From positions 1 through 64,000 of the forward strand of contig NZ_CANMLT010000003.1 of the NCBI RefSeq assembly GCF_947498805.1: a DNA stretch of 64,000 bases, read 5' to 3'. The DNA is from an uncultured Tenacibaculum sp. (lineage in GTDB: Bacteria; Bacteroidota; Bacteroidia; Flavobacteriales; Flavobacteriaceae). The notes below the pieces were generated by a model. It worked only from the letters and a program-made list of their open reading frames with translations. It made no database searches and was not told where the DNA came from. Below, piece after piece: positions 56,756 to 64,000 of this stretch. The translations under genes were made by a program, and so were the position numbers. Every line of letters starts with the position of its first letter. Positions within the stretch are counted from its first letter, which is position 1.

Positions 56756-57493
56756 TTACTGCTGAACACTTACCTTATAATTAATTCCGTAAGTCTTTGT
56801 TAAATTATCATCATTAAAGATCTCTTTAACAGGCCCTGTTGCTATTTTCTTTACATTTAAAAAGGTTACCCAATCAAAATATTCTGGAACCGTTTGTAGA
56901 TCGTGGTGCACCACTATTACTGTCTTACCTGCTTTTCTTAATTCTTTTAAAATATTAATAATTGCTACTTCAGTAGTGGCATCCACCCCTTGAAAAGGTT
57001 CATCCATAAAATAAATGGCTGCGTTTTGCACCAATGCCCTAGCCAAGAAAACGCGTTGTTGTTGTCCTCCTGAAAGTTGTGAGATTTGCCTGTTTTTAAA
57101 AGGTAGCATCCCTACTTTTTCAAGCGCCTCTAATGCTTGCTTTTTTTCAGATTTTCCTGGTCGTTTTATCCAACCTAAGCTTCCGTAAGTCCCCATCATT
57201 ACTACATCTAATGCCGTTGTCGGAAAATCCCAATCTACACTACCTTTTTGAGGAACATATGCTACTAATTTCCGCTGCTTTTCATAAGACTCTCCATAGA
57301 CAGCAATACTTCCTGCAATAGGGTTAATTATTCCTAAAATTGATTTTATAAGAGTTGATTTTCCAGCACCATTAGGTCCAACAATAGCCATAAGTACTCC
57401 TTCTGGAATTGCTAGATCAATATCCCAAAGTACAGGCTTATAATTATAAGCCACCGTTAAATCGTCTACAGTAACCGCGTATTTTGTTTCCAT
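56756..57493 (-). CDS. Metal ABC transporter ATPase
   Basis: A 245-aa ABC ATPase: Walker [11 protein letters not shown]-loop [13 protein letters not shown] (the VDWDFP form typical of Mn/Zn/Fe importers), signature [15 protein letters not shown], Walker [14 protein letters not shown] and the H-loop VVHHDL. It is separated from the binding-protein gene by 1 nt. Confidence 0.95.
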   Translation of the reverse strand: METKYAVTVDDLTVAYNYKPVLWDIDLAIPEGVLMAIVGPNGAGKSTLIKSILGIINPIAGSIAVYGESYEKQRKLVAYVPQKGSVDWDFPTTALDVVMMGTYGSLGWIKRPGKSEKKQALEALEKVGMLPFKNRQISQLSGGQQQRVFLARALVQNAAIYFMDEPFQGVDATTEVAIINILKELRKAGKTVIVVHHDLQTVPEYFDWVTFLNVKKIATGPVKEIFNDDNLTKTYGINYKVSVQQ

Positions 57494-57494
57494 A

Positions 57495-58406
57495 TTATTT
57501 TAAAGCATCTACTATAGTATTCACATTTGCTATATACATTCCAATATAAGTACCTTCTTTTGTTCCTGCATTCCCCAATGCATCAGAATACAATGTTCCT
57601 CCAATAACAACTTCTTGTCCTTTTGACTTTACAGCCTCTTGTAACGCTTCTATAGTACGTTTTGGAACCGAACTCTCTACAAATATTGCCTTCACATTAT
57701 TATCTATAATGAACTTTGCTAATTTCTGAACATCTTGAACTCCTGCTTCCGTTGCTGTTGACAGTCCTTGTAAACCAACTACATTAAAATGATGTTGTTC
57801 TCCAAAATAGTTAAACGCATCATGTGCAGTAACCAAAATTCTTTTATCCTTAGGAAGTTCGTTTATCTTAGAAGATATTTCTGTACTTAACTTTAACAAT
57901 TCTTCGATATACTTTTTTGCATTTGCTTTATAAACTCCCGCATTTTCTGCATCTAACTCTCCTAACTTATTGGCAACATAGGTTGCTATTTTCACCCATT
58001 TATTTATATCAAACCAAATATGAGGGTCATAATTTGAAGCGAAATTTTCAGAATTGATCAATGTATTTTTATCAAGAACATCAGAAACTACGATTGTTTT
58101 TTTATTTTGATGCTTCATTTTTTCAAACACTTCTTCTAACTTTCCTTCTAAATGCAATCCGTTATAAATAACTGCATCTGCTTCAAATAACTTTGATACA
58201 TCTCCTTCACTAGCTTTATACAAATGAGGATCTACACCAGACCCCATTAATCCTTTAACCTCTAATTTATCTCCTCCTATATTCTTTACTAAATCAGTGA
58301 TCATCGTGGTGGTGGTAACAACATTTAATTTACCACTTCTTTTCTTTTCCTTTTTATCACATCCAATTACTAATAAAATTGTAATCAGTATTATTACATT
58401 CTTCAT
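57495..58406 (-). CDS. Metal-binding lipoprotein of ABC transporter (ZnuA/TroA-like)
   Basis: A 303-aa cluster A-I binding protein. The lipobox is around C16 (LLVIGCDKK). Likely metal ligands are H61 (VDPHLY), H129 (YDPHIW), H195 (VTAHDAF) and D275 (LYSDALG). A His as third ligand is the TroA/ZnuA pattern, where Mn-specific PsaA-type proteins have Glu. The long acidic/His loop of ZnuA is absent. Zinc or manganese is possible; the DtxR-family regulator favours Mn or Fe. The gene starts 1 nt after the regulator gene. Confidence 0.92.
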   Translation of the reverse strand: MKNVIILITILLVIGCDKKEKKRSGKLNVVTTTTMITDLVKNIGGDKLEVKGLMGSGVDPHLYKASEGDVSKLFEADAVIYNGLHLEGKLEEVFEKMKHQNKKTIVVSDVLDKNTLINSENFASNYDPHIWFDINKWVKIATYVANKLGELDAENAGVYKANAKKYIEELLKLSTEISSKINELPKDKRILVTAHDAFNYFGEQHHFNVVGLQGLSTATEAGVQDVQKLAKFIIDNNVKAIFVESSVPKRTIEALQEAVKSKGQEVVIGGTLYSDALGNAGTKEGTYIGMYIANVNTIVDALK

Positions 58407-58407
58407 T

Positions 58408-59067
58408 CTATTTCTTTTGTATATATATATTGTTTGCTACTTTATTTGAAATAGTTATTTCTTTCCCATTAATTTTTACTAGAAAAGAATCATCAAAAGG
58501 TTCCTTATCAAGTACTTCTATATCTTGCCCTAACCCTATTTCTTGTTTATCTAAAAACCGTAAAAACTCAGAAGAGGTATCGTTTACTCCAACACATACT
58601 CCTTTTTCATTTTTCTGTAATGTAGCTAATAAGCTTTTCTGTATTTGAGGAAGGTTTCCATCTTTATCTGGAATAGGATCTCCATGTGGATCTCTTTTCG
58701 GATACCCTAAAAAAGCGTCTAATTCATCAATTAACTTAGGTGATTTTATATGCTCTAACTGCTCAGCGACTTCATGTACTTCATCCCAAGAAAAATTCAA
58801 TTCCTCTACCAAAAACACCTCCCATAACCGATGTTTTCTAATAATATTTGCAGCTGTTTTCTTTCCAAAATCTGTCAAGGTAACTCCTTGATACTTCTTA
58901 TAAACCACTACTTCCTTTTCAGAAAGTTTCTTGATCATATCAGTAACAGAAGAAGCTTTTGTTTCTAATCTTTTTGCAATAGCATTGGTACTAATCCCTT
59001 TAGTAACCTCAACCCCTAAATGATAGATTGCTTTTATGTAATTTTCTTCTGACTGACTAAACATCAT
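58408..59067 (-). CDS. DtxR/MntR-family metal-dependent repressor
   Basis: A 219-aa regulator: N-terminal winged HTH (SQSEENYIKAIYHLGVEVTK, then TKASSVTDMIKKLSEKEVVV), dimerisation/metal domain (TDFGKKTAANIIRKHRLWEV, LNFSWDEVHEVAEQLEHIKS), the GYPKRDPHGDPIP motif, and a C-terminal FeoA/SH3-like domain. ATG 59067 (or 59064) was chosen because an exact -7 box at 59084-59091 puts the transcript start near 59077, so the in-frame TTG at 59082 would precede it. It heads the metal uptake operon and probably represses it. Confidence 0.93.
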   Translation of the reverse strand: MMFSQSEENYIKAIYHLGVEVTKGISTNAIAKRLETKASSVTDMIKKLSEKEVVVYKKYQGVTLTDFGKKTAANIIRKHRLWEVFLVEELNFSWDEVHEVAEQLEHIKSPKLIDELDAFLGYPKRDPHGDPIPDKDGNLPQIQKSLLATLQKNEKGVCVGVNDTSSEFLRFLDKQEIGLGQDIEVLDKEPFDDSFLVKINGKEITISNKVANNIYIQKK

Positions 59068-59083
59068 TTTATTTTTAGACAAG

Positions 59084-59091
59084 CAAATTTA
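59084..59091 (-). promoter_or_regulatory. -7 box of the metal uptake operon
   Basis: Minus strand TAAATTTG, exact TAnnTTTG, 16 nt before ATG 59067. The large palindrome at 59108-59143 covers the region where the -33 element would lie. Confidence 0.65.
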
Positions 59092-59107
59092 CAAAATTTG
59101 TTTTATA

Positions 59108-59143
59108 TAAATAAATTTTTAGGCAAGACTAAAAATTTATTTA
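59108..59143. promoter_or_regulatory. 36-bp perfect palindrome, probable DtxR/MntR operator
   Basis: The arm TAAATAAATTTTTAG, spacer GCAAGA, then the exact reverse complement of the arm: 15-bp arms without a mismatch. The core TTTAG-GCAAGA-CTAAA resembles DtxR-family sites. It lies between the divergent regulator operon and the TonB receptor; its right end overlaps TACCTTTG (59142-59149), a plus-strand -7 box match, so binding could control both directions. Confidence 0.72.
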
Positions 59144-59176
59144 CCTTTGTAAAAAATTAAAATACTTTATATTTTA

Positions 59177-59206
59177 TTGCAACCCGGTTGCGATAGTGTA
59201 TATTTG
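59177..59206 (+). promoter_or_regulatory. Promoter of the TonB-dependent receptor gene with internal palindrome
   Basis: -33 TTG (59177-59179), 19-nt spacer, -7 TATATTTG (59199-59206), both consensus. Inside the spacer lies GCAACC-C-GGTTGC (59179-59191), a perfect inverted repeat that may be an operator. The in-frame ATG at 59196 lies inside this promoter, so translation should start at 59226. Confidence 0.65.
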
Positions 59207-59225
59207 CCAGAAAACATTTAATACA

Positions 59226-61580
59226 ATGAGAAAGCAACTAGCTATTTTCACACTTTTATTTTTACAAATAACATATGCTGCTTTTAGCCAGACTATCTCT
59301 GGAAAAATTACTGCAGATCACAAACCTGTTCCTTTTGCTTCTGTATATGTAAAAGGAGGCACTGATGGAGTTACCGCTAATAAAGAGGGATACTATGAAC
59401 TTACTATTCCAACAGGTAAAGCTATTATCGAAGTAAGTTCTCAAGGCTACAGAAAAACATCTAAAGAAGTTATCTTGAAATCCAATGAAAAAATTGAGAT
59501 AAACTTTACGTTATATGAAGACGTTTTAGGTTTAGACGAAGTTGTTATTAGCGCAACAAGAAACAGAGTAGAACGTAAGGAAACTCCTGTTATTGTTTCA
59601 ACTATTAAACCAAGACTATTAACCGCAACACAATCTGCTTCTATGGCAGACGGGTTGAACTACGCTCCTGGTGTACGTGTAGAAACCAATTGTCAAAATT
59701 GTGGATTTACACAAGTTCGTTTAAATGGATTAGACGGTGGTTATACTCAAGTTTTATTAAATAGTAGACCTGTTTTCACATCCTTAATTGGCGTATATGG
59801 TTTAGAGCAAATTCCAACAAACATTATAGAACGAATTGAAGTTGTTCGTAGTGGAGGTTCTGCTTTATACGGTTCAAGTGCTATAGCAGGTACCGTTAAT
59901 GTTATTACAAAAGATCCTGTTTTAAACACTTGGGAAATTGGCTCTAACTTCGCATTAATTGATGGTAAAACATTAGATAGAACCTTAACTTTTAACACCT
60001 CTCTTGTTGCGGATGATTTAAAGAGTGGAATCTCATTATTTGGAATGAATAGAGATCGTGAAAGTTTTGATGCAAATGGTGATGGTTTTACGGAGTTAGT
60101 AAAATTAAAAAACACAACTGTGGGTGCTAAAGCCTTTGTAAAACCAACTGATAAAAGTAGAATTTCGGTAAACTTAAATTCTATTAAAGAATACAGACGT
60201 GGTGGAGACAAATTAAATCTTGCTCCTCAATTTACCGATATTACTGAAGAACTAGATCATGATACATTTATTGGTGGTGCAGACTATGAAGTGTATAGCA
60301 AAGATGATTCTAGTAAATTTCAGATTTATACTTCTGCTTCGTATACAGATCGAGGTAGCTATTACGGAGGGCTTGGAGGCGGAAGAACTGCGCAAGATAG
60401 CATCTTAGCTAACAATGCTTTTGGTACCACTAAAGATTTAGCTTGGGTAAACGGTTTACAATTCACAAAGTCACTAAAAAACAAAGACGTTTTTACCGTT
60501 GGTGCAGAATATAACTTTACTTCTACTAAAGATGAAATAGCTGGTTATAATCGTTTGGTAGACCAATCTGTAAAATCATTAGGAGTTTATGGACAATACG
60601 AATGGAAACCTTCTGATAAATTTACTGCTTTAGTCGGAGCTCGTTTAGATAATGTTAATGTAGATGGAAGTTACACCATTGCTACAATTGCTAGAAACGC
60701 CGATGTAAGTCAAACTACTTTATCCCCAAGATTAACGATTTCTTATCAATTTACAGATGCCTTAAAATTTAGAGGAGGATATGCAAGAGGCTTTAGAGCA
60801 CCACAAGCATTTAACGAAGATGTTCATATTTCTAGCGTAGGTGGTGAGCCTCAATTTGTAATTCTTTCAGAAAATTTAAAAACAGAGTTTTCTAATGCCT
60901 ATACAGGTTCTTTAAATTATTCTAAAAACATTAATTTATTACAGTTAGATTTCTTACTTGAAGGTTTCTATACTACATTAGAAAATCCTTTTACATTAGT
61001 AAGTACTGGTTCAACATTATCGAATGGTTCTATTGTTGAAGAAGTTAGAAATGGATCTGGCGCTAAAGTATATGGAACTAACTTTGAGTTTGGAGTATCT
61101 CCAAATCCGAAATGGCAATTCCAATTAGGAGGAACTTTGCAAACATCTAAATACGACGAACCTCAGGTTTTATTTGAAACTGATGGAACTCCTGGAGAAT
61201 CTGACGTTATAGTAGATGAATTTGTAAGAAACCCTAATTTTTACGGATACCTAAATACTGCATGGATTCCAAGTGAAAAATTCAATGTTGATCTTACAGG
61301 AACCTATACTGGCGGAATGACCGTTCCTAAAGTAATTAGCGATACTGGGTTTCTACAATTAAACGAAGTAGAGAGCTTTTTTGATCTAAATCTAAAATTA
61401 GAATCTCATATTGACTTCAATGATAATTTTATGACCACCATTTCTTTGGGTGTAAAAAACATGTTTAATGCTTATCAGGATGATTTCGACACTGGAGCAA
61501 CAAGAGATTCTGATTATATTTACGGTCCAAATGCACCAAGAACATTTTTTATTGGTATAAAGTTTGGTAAATTTCATTAG
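59226..61580 (+). CDS. TonB-dependent outer membrane receptor, probable metal/siderophore-type
   Basis: A 784-aa receptor. Signal peptide (MRKQLAIFTLLFLQ, cleaved near AFSQ), carboxypeptidase regulatory-like domain (about 23-105), plug (about 120-235: EVVISATRNRVERKETPVIV, then GLDGGYTQVLLNSRPVF and GSSAIAGTVNVITK) and a 22-strand-type barrel ending in PRTFFIGIKFGKFH with a C-terminal aromatic. The plug sequence NCQNCGFTQVRLNGLDG is typical of receptors often placed with metal transporters. Its neighbours, divergent metal operon and palindrome, suggest uptake of a metal complex. The thioredoxin-like gene starts directly after its stop. Confidence 0.9.
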   Translation: MRKQLAIFTLLFLQITYAAFSQTISGKITADHKPVPFASVYVKGGTDGVTANKEGYYELTIPTGKAIIEVSSQGYRKTSKEVILKSNEKIEINFTLYEDVLGLDEVVISATRNRVERKETPVIVSTIKPRLLTATQSASMADGLNYAPGVRVETNCQNCGFTQVRLNGLDGGYTQVLLNSRPVFTSLIGVYGLEQIPTNIIERIEVVRSGGSALYGSSAIAGTVNVITKDPVLNTWEIGSNFALIDGKTLDRTLTFNTSLVADDLKSGISLFGMNRDRESFDANGDGFTELVKLKNTTVGAKAFVKPTDKSRISVNLNSIKEYRRGGDKLNLAPQFTDITEELDHDTFIGGADYEVYSKDDSSKFQIYTSASYTDRGSYYGGLGGGRTAQDSILANNAFGTTKDLAWVNGLQFTKSLKNKDVFTVGAEYNFTSTKDEIAGYNRLVDQSVKSLGVYGQYEWKPSDKFTALVGARLDNVNVDGSYTIATIARNADVSQTTLSPRLTISYQFTDALKFRGGYARGFRAPQAFNEDVHISSVGGEPQFVILSENLKTEFSNAYTGSLNYSKNINLLQLDFLLEGFYTTLENPFTLVSTGSTLSNGSIVEEVRNGSGAKVYGTNFEFGVSPNPKWQFQLGGTLQTSKYDEPQVLFETDGTPGESDVIVDEFVRNPNFYGYLNTAWIPSEKFNVDLTGTYTGGMTVPKVISDTGFLQLNEVESFFDLNLKLESHIDFNDNFMTTISLGVKNMFNAYQDDFDTGATRDSDYIYGPNAPRTFFIGIKFGKFH

Positions 61581-62066
61581 ATGAAACTTTTTAAAAAGAA
61601 CATATTATTATTTTTTCTCTTCGGATACTTCACTTTTACTGTAATTGCACAGCAAAAGCAACAAGTTAATTGGATCTCTTTTGAACAATTAGACGATTCT
61701 TTAGCAGTAAAACCAAAAAAAGTATTCATTTCATTTTATGCAGATTGGTGTGTTTATTGTAAAAAAATGAATAAAGTAGCCTTTAAAAATCCAGATGTAA
61801 TCAATGTTTTAAATTCAGAATATTACGCCGTTAAGATGGACTCTGAGACTAAAAACACCATCGAGTTTGAAGGAAGAGTATACACCAATAAAGAAATAGG
61901 AAAGAACAGAAACCCAATACACCAAATACCGTTGTTATTGGCTTCTAGAAAAAACAGACCCTTTTCTTTACCTGCAACCATTATTTTAGATAAAACCTTT
62001 AAAGTCACACAACGACATTTTGAATATTTATCTACCAAAAAGATTTTGAAAATTTTAAAAAACTAA
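61581..62066 (+). CDS. Secreted thioredoxin-like protein
   Basis: A 161-aa protein with a signal peptide (about 1-23, ending VIAQ) and a thioredoxin fold. The active site reads ADWC57-V-Y-C60, followed by KKMNKVAFKNPDVINVLNSE as in DUF255/thiol-disulfide proteins. The cis-Pro loop is LPATIILD. It is a periplasmic thiol oxidoreductase candidate, co-transcribed with the receptor (no gap). Confidence 0.88.
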   Translation: MKLFKKNILLFFLFGYFTFTVIAQQKQQVNWISFEQLDDSLAVKPKKVFISFYADWCVYCKKMNKVAFKNPDVINVLNSEYYAVKMDSETKNTIEFEGRVYTNKEIGKNRNPIHQIPLLLASRKNRPFSLPATIILDKTFKVTQRHFEYLSTKKILKILKN

Positions 62067-62070
62067 ATAT

Positions 62071-62102
62071 ATCCCCCTGCACCTTGGTGTGGGGATTTTT
62101 TT
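62071..62102 (+). terminator. Terminator after the receptor-thioredoxin operon
   Basis: ATCCCC and CACC pair with GGTG and GGGGAT around a TT turn, followed by T7. Confidence 0.85.
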
Positions 62103-62395
62103 AAATTTATTTTCTTTAATTATCAAAATATACGAACTATTTGTAGCGACCTCAACAATAACTTAACACCTTATCTTAACCTCAGCACTCCCCCCCTACA
62201 AACCAAGCTTTTAAATCAAACTAAAGCTTATTATTGCTCTATTAGAATTCTTTAAATTAACATTAAAGAAACACTAAACTACTTGCTTAACATTAAAGAA
62301 ACATTCTAATAATACAAGTATAATTTATCTCTAACATTAGCTTTACACAGTAATTTGAATTTTGCCTCGAATTAAACAGAACTCAAATTATTCTA
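62103..62395 (+). promoter_or_regulatory. Intergenic region upstream of the second TonB-dependent receptor
   Basis: No gene is seen. Two identical 17-mers, TTAACATTAAAGAAACA, at 62257-62273 and 62287-62303 are 30 bp apart. Each holds two similar 7-mers (TTAACAT, GAAACA-T/C) at an 11-bp step, a Pho-box-like arrangement. CTTAAC also occurs at 62162-62167 and 62175-62180. No exact TAnnTTTG box precedes the gene; GAATTTTG around 62357 is 1 base off. Confidence 0.5.
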
Positions 62396-64000
62396 ATGAA
62401 AAAAATAATATTTATAACTCTTTTTTGCTTTACAAGCTTAGTGTTTTCGCAAAGTAAAGGAACCGTAGCGGGGACGGTTACTGATAAGGAGTTAAATAAC
62501 GAACCTTTACCTTTTGCCAATGTTTTTATAAAAGGAACAACAATTGGCGGTACTACTGATATCGATGGTAAATTCACCATGTCAGTGCCTGAAGGAACCC
62601 AAACTATTGTTTTTAGTTTTGTTGGTTACCAAACTATAGAAAAACAAATTGTAGTTAAAGCTAACGAAACTTTAACTGTTAACCAATTATTAGGAGCTAG
62701 TGAAGGAGTTGCTTTAGACGAAGTAGAAATTAAAGCATCCACTAGTAAAGACAAAGCAAGTGCTTTATTATTAGAACAAAAGAAAGCTACCGTTATTAAA
62801 GAAAGTATCGGTGCTGAAGAATTAGCTACCAAAGGTATTTCTGATGCAGCAGGAGCTGTTGCTAAAATCTCTGGAGTTTCTAAACAAGAAGGATCTAGTA
62901 ATGTATATGTTCGTGGTTTAGGTGATAGATACCTTAATACTACTATGAATGGTTTATCATTACCTTCTAATAATGTTGCTAAGAAAAACATTGATTTAAA
63001 TCTTTTCCCTTCAGATATCATTCAAAATGTATCAATAAGCAAAGCATATTCTTCAACTTTTTATGGAGACTTTGCTGCTGGTAACATTGATGTTTCATCT
63101 AAAGAATACAAAGGAAACGGATTTGTTGAAATTAACTTAGGATCTGGAGTAAATACCAGAGCTATAGGTGAAGACTTCAAGAAAAGTGAAGGAACGGGTA
63201 ACTTCGGATACTACAACCGTTTTAAGCACAACCCTTTTGCTGTAGTTTTATCTCATGGTGTTGACCCTGTAAATGCAGGAAGTCCAATTAACAACTCTAT
63301 TGGAATTAATGCTGGAAAATCTTTCGATTTCGAAGACGGATCAAGATTAAGCTTATTCGGTACTGCCTCTTTCAGTAGAGACTTTGAGTATAGAGAAGGA
63401 CCATTAGTGGACTATACAAATGTATTTAAAAAGCAATTCCCAAATGCTCAAGAGTTCGAATACTCGACTTCAACAACAGCAATGTTGAGTGCTTTATACC
63501 GTATTAATAGTGACCACAAACTTAAATACACCTCTTTATTCTTAAATAGCTCAAGCGACCAAGTAGGATACTACGGAAATAAAGGTTTAGGAAAAAACAG
63601 AGATGCTTTAATTGATACTGACCAAGGTTTTTATCAAATGAATGTTCAGTACAATCAAGACTTAGTATTTGTGAATCAAATTACAGGTGAACACAAATTT
63701 GAAGACAACAAGTACAAACTTACTTGGGGTATCGGATATAATAATGTATTTGCTCATGAGCCAGATAGAAAGAGAATTAGTATTGAAAACTATCATTTAG
63801 CGTTAGACAACGATCCTAATACGAACCCTGTTTTCTTTACAAACAACCCTTTTGACAATCAACGTTATTTCCAAAAAATTATCGACGAAGAATTAAACAG
63901 TAGGATAAACTTGGCTTACCAAGCCTCTGATAATTTAACATTAAACTTTGGTTACAACGGAAGAACTAAAGAAAGAAGTTTTGAAAACATTCGTTATGGA
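62396..64000 (+). CDS. TonB-dependent receptor, truncated by window end
   Basis: ATG at 62396 opens a frame that runs off the window after 535 codons. It has a signal peptide (MKKIIFITLFCFTSLVFSQ), a carboxypeptidase regulatory-like domain (GTVAGTVTDKELNNEPLPFA, then NVFIKGTTIGGTTDIDG), a linker LDEVEIKAS, a plug (GISDAAGAVAKISGVSKQEG, VYVRGLGDRYLNTTMNGLSL) and the first barrel strands. The VYVRGLGDRY block is typical of a broad Bacteroidota receptor family of unknown substrate. No SusD-like gene is visible before the window ends. Confidence 0.9.
   Translation, partial: MKKIIFITLFCFTSLVFSQSKGTVAGTVTDKELNNEPLPFANVFIKGTTIGGTTDIDGKFTMSVPEGTQTIVFSFVGYQTIEKQIVVKANETLTVNQLLGASEGVALDEVEIKASTSKDKASALLLEQKKATVIKESIGAEELATKGISDAAGAVAKISGVSKQEGSSNVYVRGLGDRYLNTTMNGLSLPSNNVAKKNIDLNLFPSDIIQNVSISKAYSSTFYGDFAAGNIDVSSKEYKGNGFVEINLGSGVNTRAIGEDFKKSEGTGNFGYYNRFKHNPFAVVLSHGVDPVNAGSPINNSIGINAGKSFDFEDGSRLSLFGTASFSRDFEYREGPLVDYTNVFKKQFPNAQEFEYSTSTTAMLSALYRINSDHKLKYTSLFLNSSSDQVGYYGNKGLGKNRDALIDTDQGFYQMNVQYNQDLVFVNQITGEHKFEDNKYKLTWGIGYNNVFAHEPDRKRISIENYHLALDNDPNTNPVFFTNNPFDNQRYFQKIIDEELNSRINLAYQASDNLTLNFGYNGRTKERSFENIRYG

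Noticed and set aside
57495..58406. Firm assignment of the binding protein as manganese-specific
   Set aside because: The third ligand is His (H195) as in ZnuA/TroA rather than Glu as in PsaA, so metal choice cannot be fixed from sequence.
59196..59225. ATG at 59196 as start of the TonB-dependent receptor
   Set aside because: It lies inside the predicted promoter, and the signal peptide begins at the ATG at 59226.

Overview
The window reads as a low-GC chromosome segment from a marine-type member of the Flavobacteriaceae (Bacteroidota); the genus cannot be resolved from sequence alone. Supporting signs are exact Bacteroidota -7 boxes (TAnnTTTG) ahead of many genes, weak or absent Shine-Dalgarno sequences, TonB-dependent receptors with carboxypeptidase-regulatory-like N-termini, an OmpA protein with thrombospondin type-3 repeats, and an atpD-atpC pair.

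1-28,147: two tandem tRNA-Asn genes, then a minus-strand operon of about 28 kb encoding an extracellular contractile injection system (eCIS, the Afp/PVC/MAC/AlgoCIS class). In transcription order from 28,147 downwards it holds: an Afp16/Pvc16-like terminator, an unrecognised 353-aa protein, one sheath, two tube proteins, a DUF5908 miniprotein, a LysM baseplate protein, a VgrG-like spike, a PAAR tip, a gp25-like protein, two large baseplate wedge proteins, a 1510-aa unrecognised protein with Ig/PKD-like domains, the tape-measure protein, a DUF4157 (eCIS core) putative metallopeptidase, a 46-aa hydrophobic miniprotein, a 1424-aa probable cargo toxin with a long hydrophobic segment and a C-terminal nuclease-like domain, the AAA+ ATPase, and an extensin-like peptidoglycan peptidase. 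Structural genes come first, then cargo, then the ATPase and peptidase.

28,148-35,211: a biotin locus on the plus strand: bioF, a DUF2007 gene, bioD, a GIY-YIG nuclease gene bracketed by oppositely oriented palindromes, bioA, and, after an independent promoter and a convergent Coa1-like gene, a FabF-like ketosynthase and bioB.

35,259-46,426: mixed housekeeping and regulatory genes: a TPMT-like methyltransferase, a cupin-like hydroxylase, small membrane and stress proteins, a membrane-tethered LuxR regulator, a 2-hydroxyacid dehydrogenase, panB, an ECF sigma factor with a short ZAS-type anti-sigma candidate, an O-methyltransferase, a PLP histidine decarboxylase divergent from an Lrp/AsnC regulator, and tatA.

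46,524-64,000: atpC-atpD, ompA, kbl, an AddA/RecB-like helicase-nuclease, a metal uptake operon (DtxR-family regulator, lipoprotein binding protein, ATPase, two permeases) headed by a 36-bp perfect palindrome, then a TonB-dependent receptor with a thioredoxin-like partner, and a second TonB-dependent receptor cut off by the window end.

The most distinctive parts are the eCIS operon with its cargo and unrecognised structural genes, the palindrome-flanked GIY-YIG gene inside the biotin locus, and the metal operon, in which both permeases end in winged-helix-like extensions and one has no conventional start codon for its first membrane helix.
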